IMG/VR virus record: IMGVR_UViG_3300024520_005201 | Span: 1 to 64,000 of that record | DNA length: 64,000 nt | Source of the DNA: a virus | Direction: 5' to 3' (one strand) | Shown here: positions 56,843 to 64,000 of the stretch, piece after piece | How positions within the stretch are numbered: the stretch's first letter is position 1 | How the letters are laid out: each line of letters begins with the position of its first letter | Translations under genes and position numbers: made by a program | Notes under the pieces: model-generated | What the model saw: the letters and a program-made list of their open reading frames with translations, nothing else | What the model was told of the DNA's origin: nothing | Database searches by the model: none

Positions 56843-57281
56843 TTCTTACCCTTCTATCATATATCTTCGACATGACATATATTTTATTTTTAATTGTATC
56901 ACAAACTGGTCTAAGCATCTCTAATTTAGCCTTTTCGTTATCCATCTGCGCCTTGAACTCTTGAAGAATCTCATGCTTAGATATAGCAATAGCTCGTCGT
57001 TCTTTCGCATGAGACGCTCCATACTTAGCCGCCAATGGCGCAACCCTTATATCAAAGGCATCCTCTAAATTCTGAACACGTGCCGAAAGAATACCCAATT
57101 CGCTATATAGATAGACATAATAATTGGATAGGACGAGCATCAATTCATCAAACTGTTCCAAGGTGACCGACTTAAGCTCAGGTGCTGAAAATTTAATAGC
57201 ATCCTTGAGCATATTCTTTTCTTGGTTTTCAATATATACTAGGCCAGCCTGTTGCCGCCAATCGCTTATTGTTTTACTCAT
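56817..57281 (-). CDS. Hypothetical coiled-coil protein, 154 aa
   Basis: Mostly helical: LKSVTLEQFDELMLVLSNYYVYLYSEL, then EDAFDIRVAPLAAKYGASHAKERRAI and KAKLEMLRPVCDTIKNKIYVMSKIYDRRVRSEY. Heptad hydrophobics suggest a coiled coil. Precedes dnaB and is the first gene after a promoter at 57299-57326, so a helicase-loader-like or fork-accessory role would fit, but this is inference. Confidence 0.55.
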   Translation of the reverse strand: MSKTISDWRQQAGLVYIENQEKNMLKDAIKFSAPELKSVTLEQFDELMLVLSNYYVYLYSELGILSARVQNLEDAFDIRVAPLAAKYGASHAKERRAIAISKHEILQEFKAQMDNEKAKLEMLRPVCDTIKNKIYVMSKIYDRRVRSEYRSTRG

Positions 57282-57298
57282 ATAGAACCTCTACGTTT

Positions 57299-57326
57299 AG
57301 TATACGCGTACTTTATTAGTTGTCAG
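57299..57326 (-). promoter_or_regulatory. Sigma-70 type promoter with CGCG upstream of -10
   Basis: Minus strand: -35 CTGACA (57321-57326), 16-nt spacer ending CGCG, -10 TATACT (57299-57304). Drives the 154-aa gene, dnaB, primase and following genes. It lies in the end of the 57316 gene. AGAGG precedes the ATG. Confidence 0.7.
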
Positions 57327-57723
57327 ATAACAGTTTATTTCTAATTTGTTCTTCGCTATCTGCTTCTCTTATGACTACTAGATGTATATTATTAACACTA
57401 CACCATAGAGATTTTTTTCTATCTCTTGCTTGGGCTAACCTAAAATTCTCCTGTGAGCCGTGAAAGAAATTACTGTATTCATAATGCTGTTTACCCTGTG
57501 CTTCAACGGCAATTCTTTTCCTAGGAAGAAGGAAGTCTATGTATAATCTGTCACCTGGAATATAAAATTCTTCGAGTATGACTTCATTGGGGAAGACCTC
57601 ATCTACTACTTCTCCTACGAAAAACTGAAAGTTACTCTTGCATTTATCAGAAGACCTCCGAGGCCACTTTGATGGTCGGAGGTCTATCTTATATTCGCGC
57701 CCCTCAGTTGAGAGGAACTTCAC
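57316..57723 (-). CDS. Vsr/DUF559-like endonuclease, 135 aa
   Basis: DRLYIDFLLPRKRIAVEAQGKQHYEYSNFF gives D and E-x-Q of a PD-(D/E)xK core; the rest (VVIREADSEEQIRNKLL) fits the Vsr/DUF559 fold. A basic N-terminal region (RPSKWPRRSSDKCK) may bind DNA. It sits 1 nt from recA, suggesting a recombination-linked nuclease or a free-standing homing protein. Confidence 0.7.
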   Translation of the reverse strand: MKFLSTEGREYKIDLRPSKWPRRSSDKCKSNFQFFVGEVVDEVFPNEVILEEFYIPGDRLYIDFLLPRKRIAVEAQGKQHYEYSNFFHGSQENFRLAQARDRKKSLWCSVNNIHLVVIREADSEEQIRNKLLSDN

Positions 57724-58727
57724 TAGAATACTTCTTCTATCTTATCAGTAATACTTTTCTTAAAGTCAACGTCTGTTCTAAACATCTCAATAACTTTTGC
57801 TTGTCTGATTCGCTTGTCTGTTCCATCTGGTTGTGGCACCATATACCAACCATTGCTATAGGGAAGAATTCCTAAGTCTCTAGCAAACTCTAGCATATCT
57901 AGTTCTGAGTCAATCCCTTTGCCATAGATAATAGGAAATTCTACCGTAATCTCCGGCCTGTTAACGTTGTTTTTAACCACCTTGGCTCTTACTCTCTGGC
58001 CTATTTGGTCACCATTAGCATTTTTAATCCTACCTGCTGCTGGAGCAAAAAGCTCTATGCGTTGCGCTGACCTATTTTTTATTGCCTTGCCCCCATGTGT
58101 CGTAGTGGCCTTGCCAAACATCGCCATAGTAGAGGTTAGGTGATTAAGGAATATTGTGACGCACTTATTACGTGCATTTATTCCTGTAAGCTTGCGTATC
58201 ATCTTATGACACAATCTGGCGACCAGACCCATGCTTTGCTTTTCAAAATTCTCAGCGCCCTCTACTTCGGGCAGGAGGCCTCCCACTGAGTCGAGCACAA
58301 TAACACAGCCAGGATGAGCTACCATTAAATCATACATCATATTCATAGCTTCTTCGCCAGTATCTGGATATAAAATAGTAAAATTGGTTCTGTCAAATCC
58401 ATCAATCATATCAAGCTGTGCTTCTCTGAGTTTATATTCTAAGTCTATATAGAATACCAACTTACCCATCTTCATGGCATTAGAAGCAACCTCTAGGGCT
58501 AGGGTTGTTTTACCTGTGGCGTTGGGTGCATAAACCTCTACAAATTGTCCTTCTAAGAATGGTCTGCCTAGGGCCCAGTCTAATTTAATTGACCCCGTAG
58601 GAATATGTTTAAGGTCATCATCATTGAAGTCCTTACCAATCTTTACCTTGTCTCTCCATTCTTTTTTGAAATCGTTAATATCAAATCCCACGATATCACT
58701 TACCTCTTGCTCTGCTTCTGTTGTCAT
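57723..58727 (-). CDS. recA: RecA recombinase
   Basis: 334 aa. Walker A VYAPNATGKTTLALEV (from residue 65), TFYIDLEYKL, Walker B CVIVLDSVGGLLP, and NHLTSTMAMFGKATTTHGGKAIK (DNA-binding loops region). The glycine-rich P-loop is APNATGKT instead of the bacterial GPESSGKT, typical of phage RecA. Catalyses strand exchange; the C-terminal domain is short and ends acidic. Start overlaps the MazG gene stop. Confidence 0.93.
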   Translation of the reverse strand: MTTEAEQEVSDIVGFDINDFKKEWRDKVKIGKDFNDDDLKHIPTGSIKLDWALGRPFLEGQFVEVYAPNATGKTTLALEVASNAMKMGKLVFYIDLEYKLREAQLDMIDGFDRTNFTILYPDTGEEAMNMMYDLMVAHPGCVIVLDSVGGLLPEVEGAENFEKQSMGLVARLCHKMIRKLTGINARNKCVTIFLNHLTSTMAMFGKATTTHGGKAIKNRSAQRIELFAPAAGRIKNANGDQIGQRVRAKVVKNNVNRPEITVEFPIIYGKGIDSELDMLEFARDLGILPYSNGWYMVPQPDGTDKRIRQAKVIEMFRTDVDFKKSITDKIEEVF

Positions 58728-59068
58728 TTAATTGCCTCTGCTAGTTTCTCAGTCCTTGCTTTTGCTTTTTCCCCTGCCGATTCAAAAAGTTCATCGTGGG
58801 TAATTCCGCATAGTGTTGCAATATTTAAACACACCACTATGACATCTCCCAGCTCTTCTTTTACAGCTTGCTTAGGTGTTTGTCCTTTCTTTAATAACTT
58901 TTTAATCTTACTCTTGCTATGTCCACTAAACGCAACGATAGCTTCTAGGACCTCGCCTGCCTCTTCTCCTAATTTAATAGCAGAGATTAGAATGCCCCTT
59001 GGCTTCTTTGCACTGAACCACTTTTCATATTCGCCGTGGAACCTATTAAACGTTTCTTTCAAGTTCAT
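58724..59068 (-). CDS. MazG-like nucleotide pyrophosphohydrolase, 115 aa
   Basis: Start chosen at ATG 59068 (MNLKETFNRFH), since the earlier in-frame start overlaps the previous gene by 89 nt. LGEEAGEVLEAIVAFSGH (E-x-x-E-x12-28) and KEELGDVIVVCLNIATLCG (E-x-x-D) are the MazG metal site. Hydrolyses NTP or dNTP to NMP. With DUF5664 and Dut it suggests the phage manages its dNTP pool. Confidence 0.85.
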   Translation of the reverse strand: MNLKETFNRFHGEYEKWFSAKKPRGILISAIKLGEEAGEVLEAIVAFSGHSKSKIKKLLKKGQTPKQAVKEELGDVIVVCLNIATLCGITHDELFESAGEKAKARTEKLAEAIK

Positions 59069-59474
59069 CAAGTTTATCAAACAATCCTTTCTTCTTAATA
59101 AAAAAACGAGGCTCTCTAAGGTCTTCAACCTCATATGCCTCGTTCTTAGTTTTAGAAGTATCTTTGGGTGCAGCTAGTCTTTGAATCCTAGCCGCCTCTT
59201 TCTGAAGAAAAAATTCTAGTTGTGCGTAATCAGTAAAGCTTGTAATCTTAATATTGTTGACTACCTCAACAACTGCTTGCGGTCCGTATGTCTTTAGAAA
59301 TTTTGAAACAGCACGGACCTCTCTAGTATAAAGGCCTTTCCAAAATTTGTGTCGCCAAAAGTATGGCCGCAAACTACCGACTCCATATTGTCGTATCAAC
59401 ATAAGTTCTGCTATGTAGGACCTGAGTTGCATTTTATGACCATCTGTTGTTTGACTTAGCACTTTAATTTTCAT
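59046..59474 (-). CDS. Hypothetical protein, 142 aa
   Basis: Basic, largely helical: AELMLIRQYGVGSLRPYFWRHKFWKGLYTREVRAVSKFLKTYGPQAVVEVV, then KEAARIQRLAAP and a charged acidic/lysine tail. The first half contains aromatic-basic segments that could contact DNA. No known family. A promoter-like site precedes it at 59526-59553. Overlaps MazG by 23 nt. Confidence 0.6.
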   Translation of the reverse strand: MKIKVLSQTTDGHKMQLRSYIAELMLIRQYGVGSLRPYFWRHKFWKGLYTREVRAVSKFLKTYGPQAVVEVVNNIKITSFTDYAQLEFFLQKEAARIQRLAAPKDTSKTKNEAYEVEDLREPRFFIKKKGLFDKLDELERNV

Positions 59475-59525
59475 TGGTTACAATCCTTCCTAATTCTGTA
59501 CTTTAACTACTGAACCTCTACTAGT

Positions 59526-59553
59526 ATGATACGCGTACTTTATTGTTTGTATG
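59526..59553 (-). promoter_or_regulatory. Promoter-like site related to the CGCG promoters
   Basis: Minus strand: -10-like TATCAT (59526-59531), CGCG next to it, 16-nt spacer, and a poor -35 CATACA (59548-59553). The spacer sequence is nearly identical to that of the 57299 promoter, so it is probably a variant copy. Activity may be weak without a good -35. Confidence 0.4.
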
Positions 59554-59742
59554 TTATTCTTTTAAGTAAAGCCTCCCACCTAATCCTCCGTGAAGTAAGT
59601 CCAACGGAACCAGCCAAGTTACCAGTCTCCCTTGAGACATATCATGTTTTCTAATCGCATTCATTTTTGCTAATGTAATATTTACGTTCTCTTTTGTTTT
59701 CTTTGCTTCTTTCCTGGTTCTAACTAAGGTAGCTTTTTTCAT
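59554..59742 (-). CDS. Small basic protein, 62 aa
   Basis: Start at ATG 59742 (MKKATLVRTRKEAKKTK); an upstream TTG at 59790 in the same frame is less likely. The first half is very basic, the second has HDMSQGRLVTWLVPLDLLHGGLGGRLYLKE. A small nucleic-acid-associated protein is plausible. Function unknown; lies between the replication cluster and the structural genes. The 90-nt gap upstream is AT-rich with no clear promoter. Confidence 0.5.
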   Translation of the reverse strand: MKKATLVRTRKEAKKTKENVNITLAKMNAIRKHDMSQGRLVTWLVPLDLLHGGLGGRLYLKE

Positions 59743-59832
59743 TCTTTGTTCTTCACACGTTAGATAATTTTGTGGCTGTCCAACTGACAAACTTTTTTTA
59801 TCTCGTCATTTTTTTCTTAGTTTATTATTCAT

Positions 59833-61626
59833 TTACTCCTCGTTTGCAGCGCATGGTCCGGTATCTTCATAATCTGGTGTTGGAATTTCTCCTCCACCAC
59901 AACCAACTCCAATGTTTAGTTCCTTATCTGGGTTGTTAGAACAAGGGGCTTTAATTTTAACAGGGACACATTGGTCACAATCAAATTTAGGTAGAGGAGT
60001 TATGGTTAACGTGCCTCCTCCAGGAACGGGGACTCCACCACCAGGAATAGGAGTTCCCTCTCCGGGTCCACCAGAAATATTAATTACATATTCACATTCA
60101 CATGCTGCAAATCCAGCATTTATATTTTCTGCCAAACTCTGTAGGTCAGCGAAGTGTGTAGCTGATATTGCAGCTAGTGCTGCACCTATGGCAGCAGCCA
60201 TTCCAGCAAGCGCTGCGTTTACTCCATTTGCGACAGTTGCTATACTTCCTTGAACACCACCGATTGCTCCTACTAGTTCATGATTATTAGCATCTTGTAT
60301 AGCCTGAAGATTTTCTGAGTATCCATTAACCTCTGTGCATAAGCCATCTAATCTCGTAATAGTATTTATATCGTTGCTAACTAATGTTTCACATAATCCA
60401 GCAACTAAAGAACACTCATCTATTGCAACAGCAGGTACCCATTCACATGGCGGAGTCGTGCCAGCCTCTAATGGGTCATCATCACAAGTAGGCAATTCTT
60501 CATCCATGAATACCATTTCTCCAATAAATAATTTAGGTTTAGTTTTAAGAGATGATGAATCGCAGCACACCTCATCTCCTAGGTCAGACATGTTTCTTCC
60601 AAATTTTATTGGACCATCAATTTCATTTTCTTTCCAAAAATGAACAGTGCTTTTAATATCAATACCAACACCATCTCCTGTAGTCTCGTCTCCTAGAGAT
60701 TGTTCTTCTCCCTTTTTATGACACGAGTCATCCTCTTCAGATGCATCCTTATGGGGAATAACAAAGACAGTACTTAGTTTAGCAGAACCATTAGTATCTT
60801 TGTCAAAGAATTTATGGTTTAGATGTGTCATTATTTCGCCAGTCTGAACACCCTCGGTTTTTCCATCAGTGCTGGCGAAAGCTGTTGATTGCCTAACCCA
60901 CCATACATCTTCCAGCTTTCCTTTTAGCCACGGGAATCCTTTGCCTGTATCGGGATTCGTACTAAAGACAGTAGTTCCTAGGCCTTTACTCTCTTGGTCA
61001 ACAATTAAATCATTCCACGCACCCCATACGTTACGTCTTTCATCCCATCTTAAATCAACAGTTCCTACCTTCCATTGTGCTCTATCTAGTTTTGCATCTT
61101 CTTCATTCTTTCTAGCGTCCTCACTAGAGGGAAACAGCGGAAGCATCTCCTTTGTTCTACCGTAACCACAGGCCATCATTGGTGTCCTCATACAGAGACC
61201 TCTGATGTTAAATAGTTCGCCAAAATTATCTATACGTGTTCGACCCGTCTCTACATCATCTCCACTAACTACATATTGAACTTGTTGTTGTAGCCTTGGC
61301 TCAGGGACCAATTCAGGACTAGGTTCTACATGTGCCCATACATTGTCTGTATTTGTATTGGGAAATGCGGAAGCATATATTCCCTGAACCGTTATTGTAC
61401 TCATGGCATTAACAATCTTAAATCCATCCACTATAGATAGGAATGAATCTAGAGACGAACCATATGTGTTTGACCAATCTGTATCTAAAACTCCTGGAGT
61501 ATTTAGATTAATCATCATTGGTGCATCTATACCTTTGTCTATAGCCCAATCTGAACCAGATATTGCATAGCCTGCCCTGGGTAAATTAACACCAAGCAAA
61601 TTATCTATATTTTTTTGTTCTGTCAT
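59833..61626 (-). CDS. Putative virion protein, 597 aa
   Basis: Large, mixed composition, with WDERRNVWGAWNDLIVDQ, MTHLNHKFF and an acidic mid-part with many cysteines (DEVCCDSSS, PTCDDDP, CEWVPAV). The C-terminal ~150 residues include an Ala-rich helix (NGVNAALAGMAAAIGAALAAISATHF), PIPGGGVPVPGGGTL hinge repeats and a cysteine cluster (CDQC, CSNNPDKEL, GVGCGGG). Downstream of a hub-like protein and not in the fibre cluster. Structural role inferred from context; family unknown. Confidence 0.55.
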   Translation of the reverse strand: MTEQKNIDNLLGVNLPRAGYAISGSDWAIDKGIDAPMMINLNTPGVLDTDWSNTYGSSLDSFLSIVDGFKIVNAMSTITVQGIYASAFPNTNTDNVWAHVEPSPELVPEPRLQQQVQYVVSGDDVETGRTRIDNFGELFNIRGLCMRTPMMACGYGRTKEMLPLFPSSEDARKNEEDAKLDRAQWKVGTVDLRWDERRNVWGAWNDLIVDQESKGLGTTVFSTNPDTGKGFPWLKGKLEDVWWVRQSTAFASTDGKTEGVQTGEIMTHLNHKFFDKDTNGSAKLSTVFVIPHKDASEEDDSCHKKGEEQSLGDETTGDGVGIDIKSTVHFWKENEIDGPIKFGRNMSDLGDEVCCDSSSLKTKPKLFIGEMVFMDEELPTCDDDPLEAGTTPPCEWVPAVAIDECSLVAGLCETLVSNDINTITRLDGLCTEVNGYSENLQAIQDANNHELVGAIGGVQGSIATVANGVNAALAGMAAAIGAALAAISATHFADLQSLAENINAGFAACECEYVINISGGPGEGTPIPGGGVPVPGGGTLTITPLPKFDCDQCVPVKIKAPCSNNPDKELNIGVGCGGGEIPTPDYEDTGPCAANEE

Positions 61627-64000
61627 TATCCGAAATCTAACCCTCCTCCATTTAAACTAGAATCAGAGAACCCAATATGTGAACCAAATCCCTTATCTAC
61701 ATTTACATTGTGTCCACTAATAAAACCAGCTTGTTGTTGTGGTAATACTCTACCACCACCGTTGTTAACCATGTAGGCTATAAGAGCTAGCTCCTCTTTA
61801 CTTATTTCACCAAACTTTCTAGTATATGTTTGAAGTGAATAGCTAGTCTTTACTCCGCCGTCACCGAAGCTTATACTAATAGAGTTTATATTTGAATTCT
61901 TTTCAAGAGAATCTCCAATGCTAAATTGGGGAAATCCTTCTACTTGAATATTGGCAGAGAATGCCTCCTTCTGTAATGATGTAGCATTATCTACTTTTAT
62001 CTGCATGGATTCTATCATTGCTCCTATACTTCCAAATTCCCATGGAGCAAATCCATCATCTTGTATAATTTGAACTTTGCCTTGAGAATCAGCCCCAAGA
62101 TTACTTGAAAATACTGGACCATATCTAAGAGTTCTAGAGCGCGTAGGTATAAAAGCAAAGCTTGGTTGATAAGCAAAAGCATGAACACCAAAAAAGCCTG
62201 GACCATAGAATCGCGTATATCTCTCCCAAATTTTATTTACAGCCTCTTGATACTGTATTCCTATGCCATCCGCTACTGCTCTGGCATCCGCTATAAGCTT
62301 CTGCTTTAGTGGAGTTTTTTCAAAAACACCGCCAGGAATAGTTACTACTCCATCTTTATCTACAGTGCATGATACATATAGAGATGTTTTAACAGTAGCA
62401 AATGGACTAACAGCTTCTTTGTAAACATAGCTTGCAGTATCTTTTATTTCCAAAATTACATCGTTTGGGTCATATTCATTATCTAATTTTAATACCAGAA
62501 TAGCTTGTCCCACTTCTATTCTATTTTCAAATGTATTACCAAATCTAATCCAATCTCTACTGAAGGATTGTTGGTTGCCAAATAGTTGTGTTAAATTTTC
62601 TAACCCAAGAGAAAACGCCCCGCCAGCAGCTTCTGAAGAAAATTCAACATAAGCCTTAGTTCTTCCATCGTTCTGCCTAAAGTATTCATTAGGGTCATCG
62701 TTCCCCCCTTGTACATCTCTAGTCCATGCAGATTGAATTACCTCATCTAATATTGTATCATGAACAAATCTTTTTCCATATGTAGATTTTGCGTGTGCCT
62801 CTAGCTTTTTAAATAGCGCGCCCATCTCAGCAAACTTAGCTAACTTTGCTTTTGTCAACGCCTCCTTCCTTTCTTCCGACATAGGCTGAACTTGTCTGCC
62901 CTCTTTTACATCCTGCTCATTTAAAAGTAATGTTACAATGCCGCCCAAATCCTCATTATTAAATCCAGGACCATATCTTGATAATCCAAGAGCCTCTGAT
63001 ATGAACGTCTCCGTTCCTAGCCATATTTCCCATTGATGTCTACCAGCTATTACTGCTATTATCTCATCTTCAGTCATGATATAATTATTGATTCCACCCT
63101 CAATGGTTAAATCCAGAGGCTCATTAGCCATACCTAAGATTGCTACCTTGGTTAGATTTTCAAGTGGTGCACCCTGAAGAGCCATACAAGAAACTTCGTT
63201 TCTAAGTTCTATTCCAGAGGTTGCAGTTATTACTCTTTCATCATGTTGGTCCAAGAAACTTTGTAGGTCTATATCTATATTGTCAGTAGACCTATCAATT
63301 ACTCTAACAGTTACTTCTATGATACCGTCTGCTCTCTTTTCTGATTCAACAAACCAATCAAAGGAATGTCTCTGTGACAAATCTTCTATTAAATTAGAAA
63401 GAGGAGTTAGGTTTGTATTAATTCTGTGGTTAGGATTTACTATTGCCGCGACCTCAGTTAGGTCAAATACATACTGCTCCCCAAATACATTAACAACTTG
63501 TTGAGGAATAGGAATTATAGCAGTTCCAACTAAAACATTATCTCCATTAAGTACGGATACTATGCTACTAAAGGGCATACCAGATTGATTCCAGTTAGAT
63601 AAATTTACAAGACCTTGGCCATAAGGACCATATACATCGATAACAGAGCAGCCTGTAGTATTTATGGTATCTATTATTGCCTGAGAGCCGGGAGCAAGAA
63701 TCATAGGAATAGATTTCATTATCTCCCTTGGGTCAGATAGTGAAACTCTAATTGTTCTTCCAGAGATGTTTGCCACATCTATTTCATATCTAGTTATTAC
63801 ACCAGAGAAACTCCAGACAGTTCCTAGAGCTATTGTTTGAAAAGTTCCTACATCTGGAAATTCAAATAATGAATCATCATCTTCTACAAGAGTAAGAGAA
63901 GCTGTGCTAGGACTAGTAGAAAGACCTAAGTTATTAGATACGTTTTTTACATATGAACCGAGGAATTTATCTACTCCTCCTCCACCTAAATCAGTTGCCG
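61626..64000 (-). CDS. Tail hub/baseplate-like structural protein, N-terminus beyond the window
   Basis: The frame runs open past position 63776 to the right edge, so the GTG at 63776 is not the start; about 791 residues are visible. SGVITRYEIDVANISGRTIRVSLSDPREI and FDWFVESEKRADGIIEVTVRVIDRSTDNIDI resemble domains of phage tail hub or baseplate components (gp27-like). NHRINTNLTPLSN and the C-terminal glycine-rich SFGDGG follow. Adjacent to another virion protein. Family uncertain; a virion tail role is inferred. Confidence 0.6.
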   Translation of the reverse strand, partial: ATDLGGGGVDKFLGSYVKNVSNNLGLSTSPSTASLTLVEDDDSLFEFPDVGTFQTIALGTVWSFSGVITRYEIDVANISGRTIRVSLSDPREIMKSIPMILAPGSQAIIDTINTTGCSVIDVYGPYGQGLVNLSNWNQSGMPFSSIVSVLNGDNVLVGTAIIPIPQQVVNVFGEQYVFDLTEVAAIVNPNHRINTNLTPLSNLIEDLSQRHSFDWFVESEKRADGIIEVTVRVIDRSTDNIDIDLQSFLDQHDERVITATSGIELRNEVSCMALQGAPLENLTKVAILGMANEPLDLTIEGGINNYIMTEDEIIAVIAGRHQWEIWLGTETFISEALGLSRYGPGFNNEDLGGIVTLLLNEQDVKEGRQVQPMSEERKEALTKAKLAKFAEMGALFKKLEAHAKSTYGKRFVHDTILDEVIQSAWTRDVQGGNDDPNEYFRQNDGRTKAYVEFSSEAAGGAFSLGLENLTQLFGNQQSFSRDWIRFGNTFENRIEVGQAILVLKLDNEYDPNDVILEIKDTASYVYKEAVSPFATVKTSLYVSCTVDKDGVVTIPGGVFEKTPLKQKLIADARAVADGIGIQYQEAVNKIWERYTRFYGPGFFGVHAFAYQPSFAFIPTRSRTLRYGPVFSSNLGADSQGKVQIIQDDGFAPWEFGSIGAMIESMQIKVDNATSLQKEAFSANIQVEGFPQFSIGDSLEKNSNINSISISFGDGGVKTSYSLQTYTRKFGEISKEELALIAYMVNNGGGRVLPQQQAGFISGHNVNVDKGFGSHIGFSDSSLNGGGLDFG

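Noticed and set aside
58605-59177. 190-aa plus-strand open frame
   Set aside because: It lies opposite the MazG gene, the 142-aa gene and the start of recA, which all have clear motifs; it is hydrophobic shadow translation without a ribosome site.
63774-63776. GTG as start codon of the last gene
   Set aside because: The frame stays open without a stop to the window edge and the upstream translation reads as normal protein, so the gene starts outside the window.

Overview
The window is a 64 kb internal segment of a large tailed dsDNA bacteriophage genome (Caudoviricetes-like). A gene is cut at each edge. Base composition is roughly 40% GC by eye. Ribosome-binding sites are of the AGGAG type, and several perfect or near-perfect TTGACA/TATAAT promoters point to a host with ordinary sigma-70 promoters and Shine-Dalgarno initiation. 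The host cannot be named from the sequence. I saw no integrase, transposase, IS element, CRISPR array, endolysin, terminase, portal or major capsid gene.

Layout. (1) 1-6.8 kb, plus strand: an early/accessory block of small genes interleaved with four tRNAs (Glu-UUC, Thr-UGU, Arg-UCU, Ile-UAU), an IMP dehydrogenase-like enzyme without CBS domains, a SAM methyltransferase and an intact HNH endonuclease, closed by two terminator hairpins. Everything after this is on the minus strand. (2) 6.9-17.4 kb: virion fibre/appendage genes, including three large beta-rich fibre-like proteins (483, 881 and 751 aa) and several ~140-180 aa proteins, three of which begin MGSLN. (3) 17.5-21.9 kb: a recombination and DNA-modification cluster (possible ssDNA-binding and annealing proteins, MT-A70 methylase, HD hydrolase, Vsr-like homing nuclease). 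(4) 21.9-44.6 kb: a glycan island with four GT-B and seven GT-A type glycosyltransferases, GDP-mannose dehydratase, UDP-GlcNAc 2-epimerase, three further sugar-nucleotide enzymes or cupins, methyltransferases, and interspersed oddities (a membrane trypsin-like protease, two VWA proteins, a lipoprotein with HExxH, an HNH-epimerase fusion). (5) 44.6-59.7 kb: replication and nucleotide metabolism: a sigma-like factor, SSB, a DNA polymerase III alpha split into two genes, thymidine kinase, dUTPase, Cas4-like nuclease, ThyX, dNTP pyrophosphohydrolases, primase, DnaB, RecA and MazG. (6) 59.8-64 kb: two more structural genes, the last running off the right edge.

How it fits together. The phage carries its own replisome core (DnaB, DnaG, SSB, both halves of DnaE, RecA) and a thymidylate pathway (Tdk, Dut, ThyX). 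The glycan island can make GDP- and UDP-linked deoxy- or amino-sugars and has enough transferases to build a multi-sugar chain, on the virion or on the host surface. Genes are packed with ATGA/TAATG overlaps. The most notable points are: no GATC tetranucleotide found by eye in the whole 64 kb, a repeated promoter type with CGCG just upstream of the -10 box, the split polymerase flanking four unrelated genes, an in-frame HNH-epimerase fusion whose junction codon looks like a mutated start codon, and a GC-rich patch inside one repeat of a fibre gene.
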